The translations under genes and the position numbers were made by a program. The notes beneath the pieces are model-generated. The model did no database searches and was not told where the DNA came from. It worked only from the letters and a program-made list of their open reading frames with translations. A stretch of DNA of 64,000 nucleotides, taken from contig CM056876.1 of assembly GCA_029876055.1 (NCBI GenBank), positions 1,178,001-1,242,000 on the forward strand, in the 5' to 3' direction. Source of the DNA: Madurella fahalii. Its lineage: Eukaryota > Ascomycota > Sordariomycetes > Sordariales. Below, in pieces: positions 1 to 11,470 of this stretch. Position 1 is the first letter of the stretch, and each line of letters begins with the position of its first letter.

Positions 1-225
1 GAGCCCGCGGTCCGAAATTCGGTCCCGCTATTGGATATGAATCGGAGTCAGCCGAGACGGAACGACGCATGGCCGATGCGCTCTACTCTGGGCCACAGTT
101 AATTCAAAGATTTAATCTTTGCGTAGATATCTCGCTACAGTTGCACATAATTGTTCGTCCGATTCCCAGGTTCAAGTCCATGTCCTCCCAGGCGATTCGC
201 GCACGACGTCCAAGGTTCGCCAACG

Positions 226-903
226 ATGACTTCTGCTCTTACATCAAAGGCTGCCACGGCATGTCTTTTCTACCTTTTCGCCACTGCCGTCCGCGGCCTC
301 TCTTTCCCCCTAGATCGACGAGATCAGATGTACTACCACCTGGGTTGTTACAGCGGGTTCGTGAGCGGCAGTGGCGCCTTGCGGGGTCCCAGCTTTCCAG
401 CCGACGACATGACGGTCGAGAGGTGCGCCTCGTTTTGCAACAGAAACAGGTACTTTCGGCTTGAATTTGGCCGCGAGTGCTACTGCGGAGATGTGCAGAT
501 AGCATCCCCGACCGCCTCGCCCTCGGAATGCTCTTTTGCCTGCTCTGGAGACAGAAACCAGAAATGCGGAGCTGGCGACCGTCAGAATCTCTACATCAAA
601 CCTGGTGTATAGCCCACGGCTTCCCGCCACGCTCTCGGTACCGTACATCGGTTGCTTCGTCGACGAGGGGTCTCACACGCTGCCGGACAACATGCTGGGC
701 ACCGATGATATGACGGGACAAATGTGTCAGCCTCGCTGCGCAGGATACCGTTACTTTGGCGTTGAGTTCAGGCGCAAATGCTGGTGCGGCCACAATGCGC
801 CCAAAGTTACAGCCCCACATTGGATTGTTCCCTTGCCTGCGCCGAGGATGGCTCTCAACTATGCGGTGGACCTAACCGCATCAATGTCTGGGGAAGCCCC
901 TAG
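226..903 (+). pseudogene. Two-WSC-domain secreted protein, frameshifted
   Basis: The reading frame from 226 starts with a signal-peptide-like hydrophobic stretch (LFYLFATAVRG) and runs into a WSC module with the expected cysteines (LGCY..., CASFC, CYCG, CSFAC, CGAG), stopping at 612. A second WSC module begins around 640 (YIGCFVDEG) but lies in the next frame. At about 822 the frame changes back, and the module then ends with the canonical CGGPNRINVW motif and a stop at 903. No GT-AG intron of usable size fits either junction, so two single-base shifts are needed. WSC domains bind wall carbohydrate in secreted or surface proteins. The gene is either a recent pseudogene or carries two sequence errors; the well-preserved modules favour a recent event. 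Confidence 0.75.
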
Positions 904-1361
904 TATGCCAGCCGAGCATTATAAAATCTGGCGGTAATAGCTACCACGAAGACGCTGTGATGGTGAGTTCTAGATATATAGCTGAAAACGTTACATGCTG
1001 AAACTGTAGTTAAGAACTTAAGTCTAAGCGAAGGAGACTCAGTTTTAGCTATAGCTGCAGTTGTGGCGAGCTTATAAGAGTAATCTTTATAATAATAGTT
1101 ATGTTGATTGCGCTCTCAGCTACTTACTAATCGTCTTTATAGGATCTATTATATTAATAGTACTTATCTTTTGATTATCTCTCTAAGAGTTGTTGTTACA
1201 ATCTACCACGTAATTACTATCTTTATTGAATTATTTGTTATTATGAATTGGGAGAGTCGCTAGAGATCACGAAGTAGAACTTGGATTACCCGTACCCTAG
1301 AATACTATGGCACTCAGCCTGATCATAGACATATGTATGCTTCGGGAAGATATGTGTAAAG
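904..1361. other. AT-rich spacer
   Basis: This stretch is strongly AT-rich with many TA steps between about 960 and 1260, unlike the GC-richer genes on both sides. I see no coding frame, RNA or repeat unit. The composition fits RIP-worn DNA, but no repeat partner is visible in the window. Confidence 0.4.
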
Positions 1362-2411
1362 CTATCGCCAGAAATCTACGCCAAGAACGGCAACTAGAGA
1401 GATCACTGATATCCACATGAGGCGTCCCTCTGCGAGACCACTAGCATCGCTACTGCTAGGCACAGAGAATGTCCCATTCATGGTGTCGTACCATTCCCCG
1501 CTCTCTGTCCTGTTCAGAAACAGTGGCATACCCGCATGGTCAGGCACAAACTCCATGTTGTTCAAGTTCGCCTGCTCAAATTCATAGTTGGCCTCCGAGT
1601 TGGTCCAGAAGTCGTAGTCTACGACGCTTGGTAGCTCCCTTTCGCCGCCGAACCGGATGACCGCCGTGCTAAGACCCATGTTGGTGCCGTTCTCGTATAC
1701 CCAGTCCATGGTGGTGTATATGAGCGCTGAGGCCTCGTAGTTGGAAAAGCGAAAGGTGAAGTTCATAGCATCCTGCATGCTGAGGATAAAGTACTGACGG
1801 CTCCAGCATCCGCCAACGTCTATATCCTCCCCTGTACCGCAGTACTGGGTCTGCTGAGCTGCGGGTAAGTTTGCGCAGTCGAGGTAGACGCTGTTTCTTT
1901 TTGAGGAGTTGGTTGGGGCTGAGATGAGGGCTCTTTCCGTGCCATTGATGGTCCAGTGCGGGCCGTTTTGTCTTGGATCCCATGCATGCGGCGCCAAGAC
2001 AGCGGGCTCGCCACCCTCCTCCCAGGGGCCCGGGACGGAGCCGTTGGTGACAAGGAAATCTTGAAGGGCAAGTTGGTCAATAGGCCGCGAGAGGAGGCCG
2101 CTCCTATGGTGAAACTCGAGCTTCGCGTCAATGGCGAGACCGCTTGTGCCCGGTGAGTATATCGGTCCATCCGGCGAGACCGGGCACAGGGTCATAATCG
2201 CGCCGCGCATCGACGGGAATCTCCAACTGTCGGGACACCGGATTGTGCCATTATAGTTGCGGCCTTGCCAGCCTTCGCCGACGAGAACTTCAGCGCTGAC
2301 GCCGCCAAAGAATTTGATGCAATACTCGTGCGTTTTGATGGTAGGCTCTTGACCGACCACGACTGTGGCGAGTGGGAGGAGAGAAAACAAAAACGCGAGA
2401 CGGTGAGACAT
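1362..2411 (-). CDS. Secreted glycoprotein with GPI-anchor-type C-terminus, unknown function
   Basis: A single uninterrupted exon encodes 349 residues. Residues 1-20 form a classical signal peptide (MSHRLAFLFSLLPLATVVVG, cleavage before Q). The body carries many N-glycosylation sequons (NGT, NGS, NSS, NFT, NRT) and scattered cysteines. The last 25 residues (small residues SSSDASG, a spacer, then a hydrophobic tail) look like a GPI-attachment signal. I recognise no catalytic family. It is probably a wall or plasma-membrane surface protein. The first methionine is chosen because the signal peptide begins there. Confidence 0.75.
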   Translation of the reverse strand: MSHRLAFLFSLLPLATVVVGQEPTIKTHEYCIKFFGGVSAEVLVGEGWQGRNYNGTIRCPDSWRFPSMRGAIMTLCPVSPDGPIYSPGTSGLAIDAKLEFHHRSGLLSRPIDQLALQDFLVTNGSVPGPWEEGGEPAVLAPHAWDPRQNGPHWTINGTERALISAPTNSSKRNSVYLDCANLPAAQQTQYCGTGEDIDVGGCWSRQYFILSMQDAMNFTFRFSNYEASALIYTTMDWVYENGTNMGLSTAVIRFGGERELPSVVDYDFWTNSEANYEFEQANLNNMEFVPDHAGMPLFLNRTESGEWYDTMNGTFSVPSSSDASGLAEGRLMWISVISLVAVLGVDFWR

Positions 2412-2953
2412 GTTGTGATTAAGGTGATGAGGTGGAGCAAAGTTCGATTTGGCGGCCTGGCAGCGGTAAGAACATGAACGACAGGGAACCGACTCCCCCG
2501 CCTGGTCTGGAACATCTACCTAACGCAGAACATGCAAGGGCTAATTACCTCTGATATGCTGCAGCCGGCCAATCGGGGCTGCTGACCGTGAAATGGAGGA
2601 AGAATCCCTTGTCGACGGAGGGAACTACCAGCCAATGAACGCAATCTCAGATATTGCGCCACCCTGCCACTTTTCAGCTCCTGTGAGGTGACATCTCAAA
2701 CCTGATAATAATAGAATGCTATATATCATCTGAAATGTTTGGGCTAGTTTAGTATTCCTCTTTTTGTTCGACGAGAGGCTAATACTACGGCAGTTTCAGA
2801 ATTCGGAATGTCCATTTCTAACGACCCAAACGACCGAGTTCACAGTCTCTGGCCATTTCTATACTGTTCGGCCGTTGGGGCTGTCCGTTGTAGTTCACCC
2901 GACAGCTATAACAGACGTGCAAGTCCACGCACTCACGTAGCCTCCCCGCACCC
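2412..2953. other. Intergenic spacer
   Basis: This spacer lies between the start of the GPI-type glycoprotein gene and the end of the small secreted protein gene, both on the minus strand. It therefore holds the promoter of the former and the 3' region of the latter. I see no gene or repeat. Confidence 0.4.
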
Positions 2954-3386
2954 CTAGCAGCGGGTCATAGCCACTAAAGAAGTCAGGTTAGAGAGGGCTC
3001 ACGTATGAAGAGGAGGAATTGTTCTTACTGATGCAGACCGAGTTGACGTAGTAGTTGTGTACGTAACAGCGATATGCCGGCACATAGATCCACGAAGTGG
3101 TCCCCATTATCTTCTCCCCATCGACGTAGCATTTCGCCCCGAACGTAGGACCATGCACGGTGCCTGGCGCAAGCCATCCCACTCGCCCGGACGACGACGA
3201 AGAGCTCTTGTAGCATGCCACATCACCGCCCCAGATAATCCAACACTTGGTATCACGTCCAACGAGCCCACTGTTTTCTGCACGCTCCGGCAGTTCATTG
3301 TGTTCCGTGAAAGCCTCTGGTGGAGTAGGCGTGCTGAGAACCACCGCCGGGAGAAGGAGGTGAAGTAAAGAATAGGTGGGCTTCAT
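2954..3386 (-). CDS. Small secreted cysteine-rich protein
   Basis: The proposed model is exon 1 at 3386-3029 and exon 2 at 2973-2954, giving 125 residues. The start is taken at 3386 because the signal peptide (MKPTYSLLHLLLPAVVLS) begins there; the open frame upstream lacks such a feature. The 55-nt intron (3028-2974) has donor GTAAGA, branch CTAAC and acceptor TTTAG. Without splicing the frame ends in a poorly structured Ser-rich tail with five mature cysteines; splicing gives a C-terminus ending in Cys and six cysteines in total, consistent with three disulfides. A donor 26 nt downstream (GTGAGC) paired with the next acceptor would also give a sixth cysteine. The profile is effector-like (small, secreted, Cys-rich), but no family is recognised. 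Confidence 0.6.
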
Positions 3387-5318
3387 GGTGACTGGTACTA
3401 GTGGAGCTTTTTGATGGTCGGCTTGGGCCACGTTACCAAAGGATATGCCCCGAGAAGAAAAGATGTTCGCCCCGCGACTCTCCTTCTCTATAAAGCCATT
3501 TTCACAGAGGATACTATGCGAGACAGACATTAGCCTAACTCGGTTGTTCTGGTCAGCATCGTACCATGCAAGTCTTGAGGTAGCAGCCGTGGGATGTAGT
3601 GTAACCTCCTCACTCACAGCGCTGTACAGTACCAGTAACCGGATTGGCCCACCGCCAGACCGGAACATGTCAGCAAACCCAACGGTTACCCCACAACATA
3701 CACACTTTCTCGGTGAAAGCTTATCACAGCCGCAAATGATACCATCGGGCCGATTTTGCAACAAATGCCAAGAAACAGCTCGGCTGCTGACAGGGCATAG
3801 TTATGAAGGCTACTAGGTCACAAGGGTAAGACGCCAACTTCCTTGCAGGTGATGGGTTGTAAGAGGCTAGACACGGCAGGTTTTTCCACCAATCTGGGCG
3901 GCTCTGCCTAGTCCCCCAGGTCAACGCCAATATCACCTCTAGCTGTAGTATTCACCGTAACTGTCCCGCCATAATATGCGTAGACCATGTGCCAAGGAGC
4001 CTGGTCTGCAGAGACAGCCTCCCGCATGACGCCCCGCTTGAGTCAACTGCCGGGTCCCAGAAATTCTGTCTCACTCTGGACTCTACCAATAGGTACTTTA
4101 GGTACGATTGATCTAGTTATGCTGCCCACAATAAAAAAGAAGGGAAAAAAAAAAAAAAATAGAGACAGAGAGAGAGAGAGAGAGGTATACGCGCTATGTG
4201 TCTATCCGCTTGCTTAATCCCGGCCGCTTATTAGGAAGATTCGACGTGACTAGGAATGTTTGACTATATCCACTTCTCTCCTGGCCTACTCGATTCCCGG
4301 AGTGAAGATAAGTTCGAAGTCACAAAGTGGCAGTTGTTGGGCCTGGTTTTGATGTACCAAGGATGAAACTGATATTTTAACGAGATCGTGAGAAGTTCTC
4401 GCGAATGGCAAGGACACTCGAAATGCCAGATGACGAGAAATTAAATTGCTGATTTCTCCCAAGGGCTTATCTGCGGGCTTCTTTTCCACTGCGTCACCGT
4501 CTGCAACTGGAAACCGAGACCCCTCTGCATCCCGCCGGTATGTGTGCTTGTAGATAGAGCATCTCCTAGTTCTTAGCACAATTCGCTCTGATGCTCTCAC
4601 CGACGACTTGAAAGCATTGCGTGGAAACCAGTCATTCTTCACCTGGTAGACAGACCGAGGGGCCGTAGAAGCCCGTATACGTCGGCGCTAACAGTCAAGC
4701 ACTGGATTGGAAAAAGCCAAGATAATTTGACTCTCAAATTTGCCCCGAATGACATCGCCGAGGCAACGGATATGAACACATATACATACTACCCTTCGCC
4801 AACCAGCGAGAATTGAATTGATGGCTTCAGTTTTGCCAGGAGGAGAGTTTGGTGTTCCATGGCTCGATGTACCGTTGTGCTGGTTTGAAGGGGGAATCAG
4901 GATTGAGTATGGAATGGCCGTAGTAAACTCGAGAGCGTGTTTAGGCAACATCTGCGGCGAGTAATACTATATACCTTATATATATCTCTTGCACTACAGT
5001 CTTGTAATGGCGGGGTCCAAGTTTCCGCCGTTTGTCCAAGTGTCTTTGAGTGATGCGAGGCCATACCCTTGTGCCGCCAACCTGATCGGTTCGTTCTCAC
5101 TGTCAGACTTTGTAACCTTCCTGGTTATCTTTAAAAAACTTCTATATAACCCAATTATCTGAAATCAGGCAAGTTCTAATGTTATTGGCTTCTCTCCGTG
5201 TGCTACAAGTGTCACTTCTCGGTCCTTGGCCCCGGCCGTGGTGGCTTTCACCGTCAACATCCTACTTCTCCAACCGACAATGGTCTTCTTCTAATTAAAT
5301 ACATGATAACTTCAACTT
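3387..5318. other. Long spacer with simple repeats
   Basis: No coding frame with recognisable content is visible on either strand. The stretch contains an A15 run (4145-4159) followed directly by a GA-type microsatellite (about 4167-4184), and AGGTAC-type short palindromic words near 4090-4105. Confidence 0.4.
4145..4184. repeat. A15 run plus (GA)n microsatellite
   Basis: A run of 15 A is followed by a short AGAGAC transition and then an (AG)n tract of about nine units. It lies in a gene-free spacer and is expected to be length-variable between isolates. Confidence 0.85.
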
Positions 5319-6174
5319 CTACACCTCATCTTCCCAAATGTCATAGTCGCTGAAATAAGCCGCATGAATCCTCTTTGCGTAATCCATCAGCGCCGGGAGG
5401 CCCCTAACCATTTTTTGTGTTTCCGGTGCCCTAAATGGAACAGTCAGCTTTGTTCGCACCAGAACGGAAAAACACAGGAGGCAAAGGGACGTACGCGCTA
5501 CAGACAAGACTGGACGTGATGAACCCATACAGAGCAGCGTCGGCCTCGGAGGGCTCGGCGCGGCCCAGAAGCCAGAACGGCTTGTCGCTCGCGGCCGCAG
5601 CATTCCTCGCCCTCGATTCGGCGAGCAGCGCATCCAAGTCCCCCCACGCCTCGCGCTGGAACCGGCGGAGCTCCTCGGCCGAGTAGCGGCCAGTACCCTG
5701 CCCGTGCAGGGTTTTCACGGCCGCGCGGTGGGCGAGGTTGCCGACGATGAACCGCACGGGGAACGGCAGCGCGGCGAGCACGCCGTCCCGCATCGCGTAG
5801 TAGTTGTCAACCCAGCGCTCGCGCATGCCGTAGAAGTACAGCTTGTCCTCGAGCACCGCGCGGACGGCCATGTCCTGCGCCCTCTCGGCGGGCGTCAGCC
5901 CCGCGTTGAGGTCCGCCAGGATGCCATCGTCAATAAGCTTGTGTGTGATGAGGGCCGTGTCGCCCATGAGCTCGTCGCTGCCCTCGATGCGGATGTACGG
6001 GATCTTGCCGCGGGGCGCGTGCCGCGGGGAGCCGGCGTCGAGGCGGTAGGGCACGCCGGCTAGGCGGAAGCGGGCCTCGAGTTTATTGGCAAATGGCGAC
6101 CAGACGTGGGCTGGCGCCGGATGGAAGCCGCGGTAGATGGTGAATCGGGGTGGAGATTTGGTTGGAGTGGCCAT
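5319..6174 (-). CDS. Glutathione S-transferase / FAXC-like protein
   Basis: Two exons, 6174-5495 and 5430-5319, encode 263 residues; the 64-nt intron has donor GTACGT and acceptor TTTAG. The N-terminal part (about residues 10-80) is a thioredoxin-like GST_N module of the metaxin/failed-axon-connections type: VWSPF, KLEAR, AGVPYR and KIPYI, followed by ...MGDTALI as the substitute for the usual ES/DS glutathione-contact turn. The C-terminal half is all-alpha, with the late GST_C signature SEADAALYGF. The start at 6174 is preferred over an in-frame ATG 17 codons upstream because the upstream residues are not family-like. It is probably cytosolic. Activity toward glutathione cannot be judged, since FAXC-like members often lack classical GST activity. 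Confidence 0.8.
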
Positions 6175-7347
6175 GGCCGCGTCAGGCTTGCTTCTTTGCG
6201 GCAAGCCGGCGAGTGGTTCTATCAATTACTGTACTTAAACGTCTAGAGAGGCCGGGGCGAGAGCGAAATAAAGATGTTCCCGAGGTGATGGTCAAAGAAC
6301 TACGTTATGGGCGACCCGCCCGAGAATAAAATACCTGAGTGTGCCTAGGGTTCTCAGTCTTGGCTCGCCAGGCAGATGAAGGATCATCGAATGGTGCATC
6401 AGTTACCAACACATTGGGCCCTGCCGTATGACTGCAGCCTGACCCCTGCCGTGCTACCAGCAAAAATAGCTGGGCAGCCTAGAAAATCGGCGCTTGAAAT
6501 CTCCGTTGACCGAATATTTCTACAACCTTGGGTTGCTTTCGCTGGAACAATAGCCTCTGCAAAGCTTAAACCGACGACGATATCCACTCGGGCTAACATT
6601 TCTCGGTTTTATCGGCGTCCGTACATTCGACATTAGCCTGGTCGATCCACACGATCCTTAGCGCTGACTGTTCGCAGTATCCAGTGCTATTCCCGGTGCT
6701 TTGACGCGTCTTCTCCGATCAGCAATTACTACCTAGTACCCCAGGCCACATCTCCGAATATGGACTGGCCACCAATTGTCACGTACGGCCTACCCGAATT
6801 TACAGGATGAAAACGGGCCCCCCACGGCCGGGAAACCGGCACCTCGACTCCCGTCCCGTTTGGGGTCGGTGTCCCTCGTAATTCCGGGCGCGCTCTCAGT
6901 TTCGTTATGACTGGGGATTTCTTTTCATGCCTGGATGCGGGCGGGTGAGCCAGATATACGGGGAATTTTCCCGCGGGTGATAGGGCAATTTGCAACCTTT
7001 CGCACCCTTGTACACTGACCTCCGGGAGAGATTGGACGGTTCCTCGCACGGCGGAGTTTAAGACCAGCTATGACTAAGTGCCTTGATGCCCAGAAATCCA
7101 AGTCCGAAGGGCCGAGATATCACCTACGTACGATGTGCAAAGCCATTTTCCAGCAGTGTGGACATCTTGAGTGTTTCCTTTGTTGCAAGCATGAGTCTTC
7201 CCATTCACACATGGCCTACCTGTCTGACGTTGTTCGGTGCTTTTAGTGACCTAAACATGGATCGAAGTTAACAACGAGCGGAAAAGGACAACAAAACGAA
7301 GGTTATTGATTCATATCTCAATATCCCAACATCCTTCCGTGATAACT
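6175..7347. other. Intergenic spacer
   Basis: This spacer holds the promoter of the GST-like gene at its left end and the 3' flank of the PTH11-like gene at its right end. A few short open frames exist on both strands, but none resembles a protein family. Confidence 0.4.
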
Positions 7348-8898
7348 TCAAGCCTCGCTGTCAATCGACCTTTCATCCATCGTGGTCGAGTTTCCGTGGC
7401 CCTGCTTCTGCTGCCCCAGAGGCTTCTCCACATGCTCCAAGACATGCTCACTGCCAGACGACCCAGACCCGCCACTCGCCTTCGGCCGCAGCATGTTACT
7501 GGTCTTACTCTTTGGCTCGCTTGTCGGTAGAGTGCACGAATCATAGTCCTCGGTGGACCGCGGACCAAAATGGGCGATTCGGTTGGAGAGTCGGAATGAA
7601 AGCGTTACGTGCGGCACCTTCAGATCTGGGGAGTCGAAGAAGGGCATGTTTGGGAAGTAGTGCTTGACGAGTGGCTTGATGCAGGGGAGACATGCGCAGA
7701 CGATACCAAAGTCCATTTCAACAATCCTGTGTCCCATTAAGTTGTGTGAGTACCAGAGTGGTGAGATGATCAGGGTTTTTTTTTTTTTTTTTTTTGGGGG
7801 GGGGGGGGGGGGGAGTACGTACCACCAGACGAGATTATCCAAGTAATGGAAGCTGATATCAGGGTCGTTGATCCCGATCAGGGCGGTAATCATACGCATA
7901 AGGCTGACGGCGCAGACGCTGTGGATGCGGTAGTTAGTACCTATTCAACAGTTTGCGTGGGTAGACGGAGGCGAGGGAGACGTACAAACCGCCGGCCATA
8001 AGGATTAGGGCGACGCCGATTTTCTTGGATAGCGGGACCTGCATAGGACGTAGCATCCAGATAGGCAGCAGCAATATGGCAAAGTCGGTAAGCATGTTGA
8101 GTGTGTTTGCGGTATGAAAGGTCGCGTCAAAGTTGACACACTGGGACCCTGCCATTTTAGCTGCAAAGTCCCAGTACGCGTGCATCGGGCGGCAGGCGTA
8201 GAGAACGAGGATGGCATTCGGTACTGTATAGCCGACGGTGACGACCATGACGAAATAGACGGCCAACCGGAAAGCCCGTTCGACTGAGAAGCGGAGGTAG
8301 AAGCTGAGAATAGAGGTCTTGATGAACAGAGTCGCAAGGTTGTATGTGAGGGGACCACCTATTATGCCGATCTTCAGGAACATTTGGAAATCCTCCAAGG
8401 GATTGTCCCACATGTGTTTTCCGAGACCATATTTAGTTTCTGGGTCACGCAGCCAGGGTCAGCATATGAGACGATCAGGACAAAGGAGCAGCACGTATCC
8501 GGGGAGACGTACGGACCATGGCAATGACCGAGTTTGCAAGAGCGATAATCTGATAAAGATATGGTCAGCTTGTGTGGAGATAATGGGAAGCATCCTGTCT
8601 AGCCTGGAGGCGGTTGCCAACGTACCCAGGCAACCAGGATTAAAACTGCCGAACGGTTAGCAACCGTGGCCTTTTCAACGCATGTGGGGTGGGCAAACAA
8701 ACCATCGTCTGGATGCCATTTCTTCAGAATAACGTGTGCGGAGAATAGGCGCGCCGAGACAGAGAGCAGGGAGAGGACGGAAAAGAAAATGGCGACAATA
8801 AAAAGCCGGTAAGCGATATTCTCGCCATTCTCAAAGTCGGGAATCACGCCCGGCGGCGGAGGCAATGCCGCGATGATGCTGCCGTTTGCCGAACGCAT
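7348..8898 (-). CDS. PTH11/SAT4-like rhodopsin-fold integral membrane protein
   Basis: The six-exon model is 8898-8703, 8645-8626, 8549-8513, 8439-7986, 7918-7823 and 7726-7348, giving 393 residues. All introns are GT-AG, with phases that join into one frame. The product shows the fungal rhodopsin-domain hallmarks in order: a first TM (LFIVAIFFSVLSLLSVSARL), the HPDD motif, LVAWIIALANSVIA, YGLGKHMWDNP, LATLFIKTSILSFYLRF, a CRPM loop with an HTANTLNMLTDFAILLLPIWML helix, and VCAVSLMRMITAL. Its C-terminal tail is cytosolic, Ser/Gly-rich and variable. No CFEM module precedes it. Relatives of this class act as plasma-membrane receptors for surface or nutrient cues; a ligand cannot be inferred. 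Intron 5 (7822-7727) carries a long homopolymer pair. Confidence 0.85.
7776..7813. repeat. T20-G18 homopolymer pair inside an intron
   Basis: On the plus strand 20 T are followed directly by 18 G; on the coding strand this reads C18 then A20. It lies within intron 5 of the PTH11-like gene, starting only about 9 nt downstream of the donor, and lengthens that intron to 96 nt. Confidence 0.9.
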
Positions 8899-9696
8899 GC
8901 TGGGCAGTCCAATAGAGAGAGTGTGACAGAAATGGACCCTGCTGATAAAACATGGCTGTAGAGAACGAAACAAGCAATCCGGGAAAAGAGTGAAGATCCG
9001 GAAAGAGAAGACCGTTGTTAATAAGTAAGCTTCCTGAACTGAACTGACTCGCTGGTGGCAACCAACCTGAGAAAAAGAAATGAACGGGCGCACTCGGTGT
9101 GCAAGCATTCCCATCACGCACAGGCATTCACCGATTTCCCCGGAACGCTAACGAACGATTTGTCTGTGTCAGAAACGCCAAGATCGGACAGCCGGGATTC
9201 GCCAAGAACGGGGCAGGTGCGGCTGGCTAGCCCGGTCAGCCCCCGCAGTCTGAGCGCAATTCGGGTCCAACTCTAGTGTGAGACAGACGGATTAAGTATG
9301 GTCGCAAACTTTGCTGAGACGGATAATGCCGAGATTCGGAATATCTTTGGTCAATAATTTGGGCTCTTAAGTTCCGTGACCCCGGGACGAACCCGGTGGT
9401 GGTGAGTTGAAGCGAGATCTTCTGCTTCTGGAGTGAACCAAGGTCAAGCTCAAGCTCTCATTCCTCATGTTTGATTCATTCACTGAGTCGCCCTGCTGCC
9501 TGGAAGTTGCCTGAAAGCTGTCAGCCTGTCTGAAGTCGTTTATCAAACGCCAAATACCCCGCAACATATTCCCAGCTACAATATAACTTTTTCCAGCTAA
9601 ACCAATACCCCTCCAGTTGCAGAGCCTCGAGTTCCCAAAACGGGAGTGATTCCCACCGATTGATTCTAGTGTTACCCATCTTCATTCTGGGCCACA
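8899..9696. other. Intergenic region between divergent genes
   Basis: This is a bidirectional promoter region between the minus-strand PTH11-like gene and the plus-strand orphan membrane protein. No gene is seen in it. Confidence 0.4.
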
Positions 9697-10702
9697 ATGG
9701 TACGTCATAGACTCGGATAAGGGCATCAGGCTCCTCCTTCCCTTAGAGTCTGATTGATGTTCCCCCATTCAGCACTCTCCACCTCAAGCACGTAGCTGCC
9801 ATTGCTTCAAAGATAGCCTGAAGATAAACGCGTTTCTGAAAACGGTCCACGGCTTTGCAAATGTCCTCCGCACCATAGGGCTACTAATCGCAGTCCTAAT
9901 TGGAGGACTAATTACCATCTGCTACCTTTTGGTATATGTGCTGCTTACCCTTCCCTACACCCTTTACTACTCTTCACCGAATTGGTCGATGTTGCCCCGG
10001 CACTTCCCGCCGGTCGAAGTATACCTACGCCACTTCCAACGGCTTAACTCCGATTTTTTGGCGCATCTCGCTCTCGCCCAGCGTAACAAGGTACCTGAGC
10101 GTGTCAGGTACTGGCCACATAAGACGAGTAGGAGCCTTCACCTTAATAGCTCTCTTAGTCAGGTTACCATTAAAAAGGAAAACACTATATTTACGCCCGC
10201 CGCCGGCTTGTTTGGGCTGCTGGAGGATGCCGGCTAGGACCGGAGGCTTGGGTGGGAGTTCTTGCGCGACCAGGTTGAACAGGCCGGCCTGGCTACGCAG
10301 GAGGAGAGAGACGCCTTTGCCAAGGTGATGGAAACGATGAATTCGCACGACATCACGTCACCCAATCGGGGTCCCTTCAGCCTATGGCGGCGGCTGAGTA
10401 AACGCTTCAAGTTTCGTGACGACAATGACGACGAAGCACAGCGGCAGGAGCAGGCTGCCGCTGCCGCTGCCAAAGCCGCAGCTCGGTACGCTCATCTAGG
10501 CTGCCCGGTAGAGTACGTCAAGCGGGACTCTCTTCACTGGGTTCTCCGCCGTGGTGCGCTACTCGTGCCAGACGACAGTGCACGCATCTCAGTAGAAATC
10601 TTGGCCGAATACGTGCCTGTCTGGAGAGGGTTCCACAAGGACAGCGACTTGGAGAAGGGGTTGGGAAATTGCTGGCAAATGGTCGAGATGCGAGGTCGCT
10701 AG
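9697..10702 (+). CDS. Orphan one-pass membrane protein, possibly broken
   Basis: The first exon would be only the ATG (9697-9699), followed by a 73-nt intron with donor GTACGT and acceptor TTCAG (9700-9772). The frame then stays open, with a strong TM segment (TIGLLIAVLIGGLITICYLL) and a soluble helical region, until a TAG at 10235-10237. It resumes directly after this stop in the same frame (DRRLGWEFLRDQVEQ) to 10702, including an Ala-rich helix. Either 10091-10237 is a 147-nt phase-0 intron (GTACCT...CTAG), giving about 261 residues, or the TAG is a nonsense change (for example CAG to TAG). Frames further downstream (10743-11470) look coding-like but shifted, so the 3' end is uncertain. No family is recognised. 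Confidence 0.45.
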
Positions 10703-10742
10703 GGTATATCCAAGGACCGGAAAGTGGGAAACACAGCATCAG

Positions 10743-11470
10743 GTGGATCACAACACATGCTTGCCTACCCCAACCGAACAAACGCGTTTCCGAGCATACA
10801 GATATCCCGAGACTTGCGGAAAATGTAACGAAAGAAGAAACGAGTCGGATAATGAGATGGAAGCTGAGCTGATCCAGCAATGTGAAAGGAGAGCTTTAAT
10901 CAAAATGCACTGGACTCTACAAGAGCGTATCTCCTTCAAATATTATTGTCACGAGGGAAAGGGCAGCGTGTGCTCGATCCAAGAGCTCTCCACGCGTTAT
11001 GGCTATTCTGAGAGGCATTCTTTTTTATCCACGTCGATGCTGAGCTTCGTCGTGTCTATGACTGGCATACTCTCCCTCCTATAGATCAACTCGTGAGTAC
11101 TTACAAAGATATGGTGCAAATCATTTATACCTACACTACGAGTAAATTAACAACAGGAAGTTCATGATGACACTGACTGCTGCCTAGCCGTGATCAACGG
11201 CTCGGCTGAATTTGACAAGTAGGTGATGAATATACCTTGGCGGATAGTATTGATGGAACCAACACCCGCAATGCAACTAGAGATGAAGAATACATTGTGT
11301 TCGACCTTCTTCCGCCGAACTGCGCTTGTTCAAGAGGCAAGATAAAGATCACGACCAGACCTCAAAGTTTGGGAGAGCTTTCTCCGTTCTATCAAGCTTT
11401 CACGTCATCAATCTCTCCGGATCACTCGTAAATTCCTGGCAGAGTTTGTCCACTGCGTTTTTCTCGGTTG
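10743..11470 (+). pseudogene. Coding-like remnant downstream of the orphan membrane protein
   Basis: Patches with protein-like composition lie in different frames: one with TCGKCNERR and LIQQCERRALIKMHWTLQE (about 10790-10930), one with HVDAELRRVYDWHTLPPIDQL (about 11025-11090), and one reading KVWESFLRSIKL and FLAEFVHCVFLGC (about 11365-11475) broken by a TAA. They could be the frameshifted 3' half of the preceding gene or part of a separate decayed gene. I assign no function. Confidence 0.3.
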
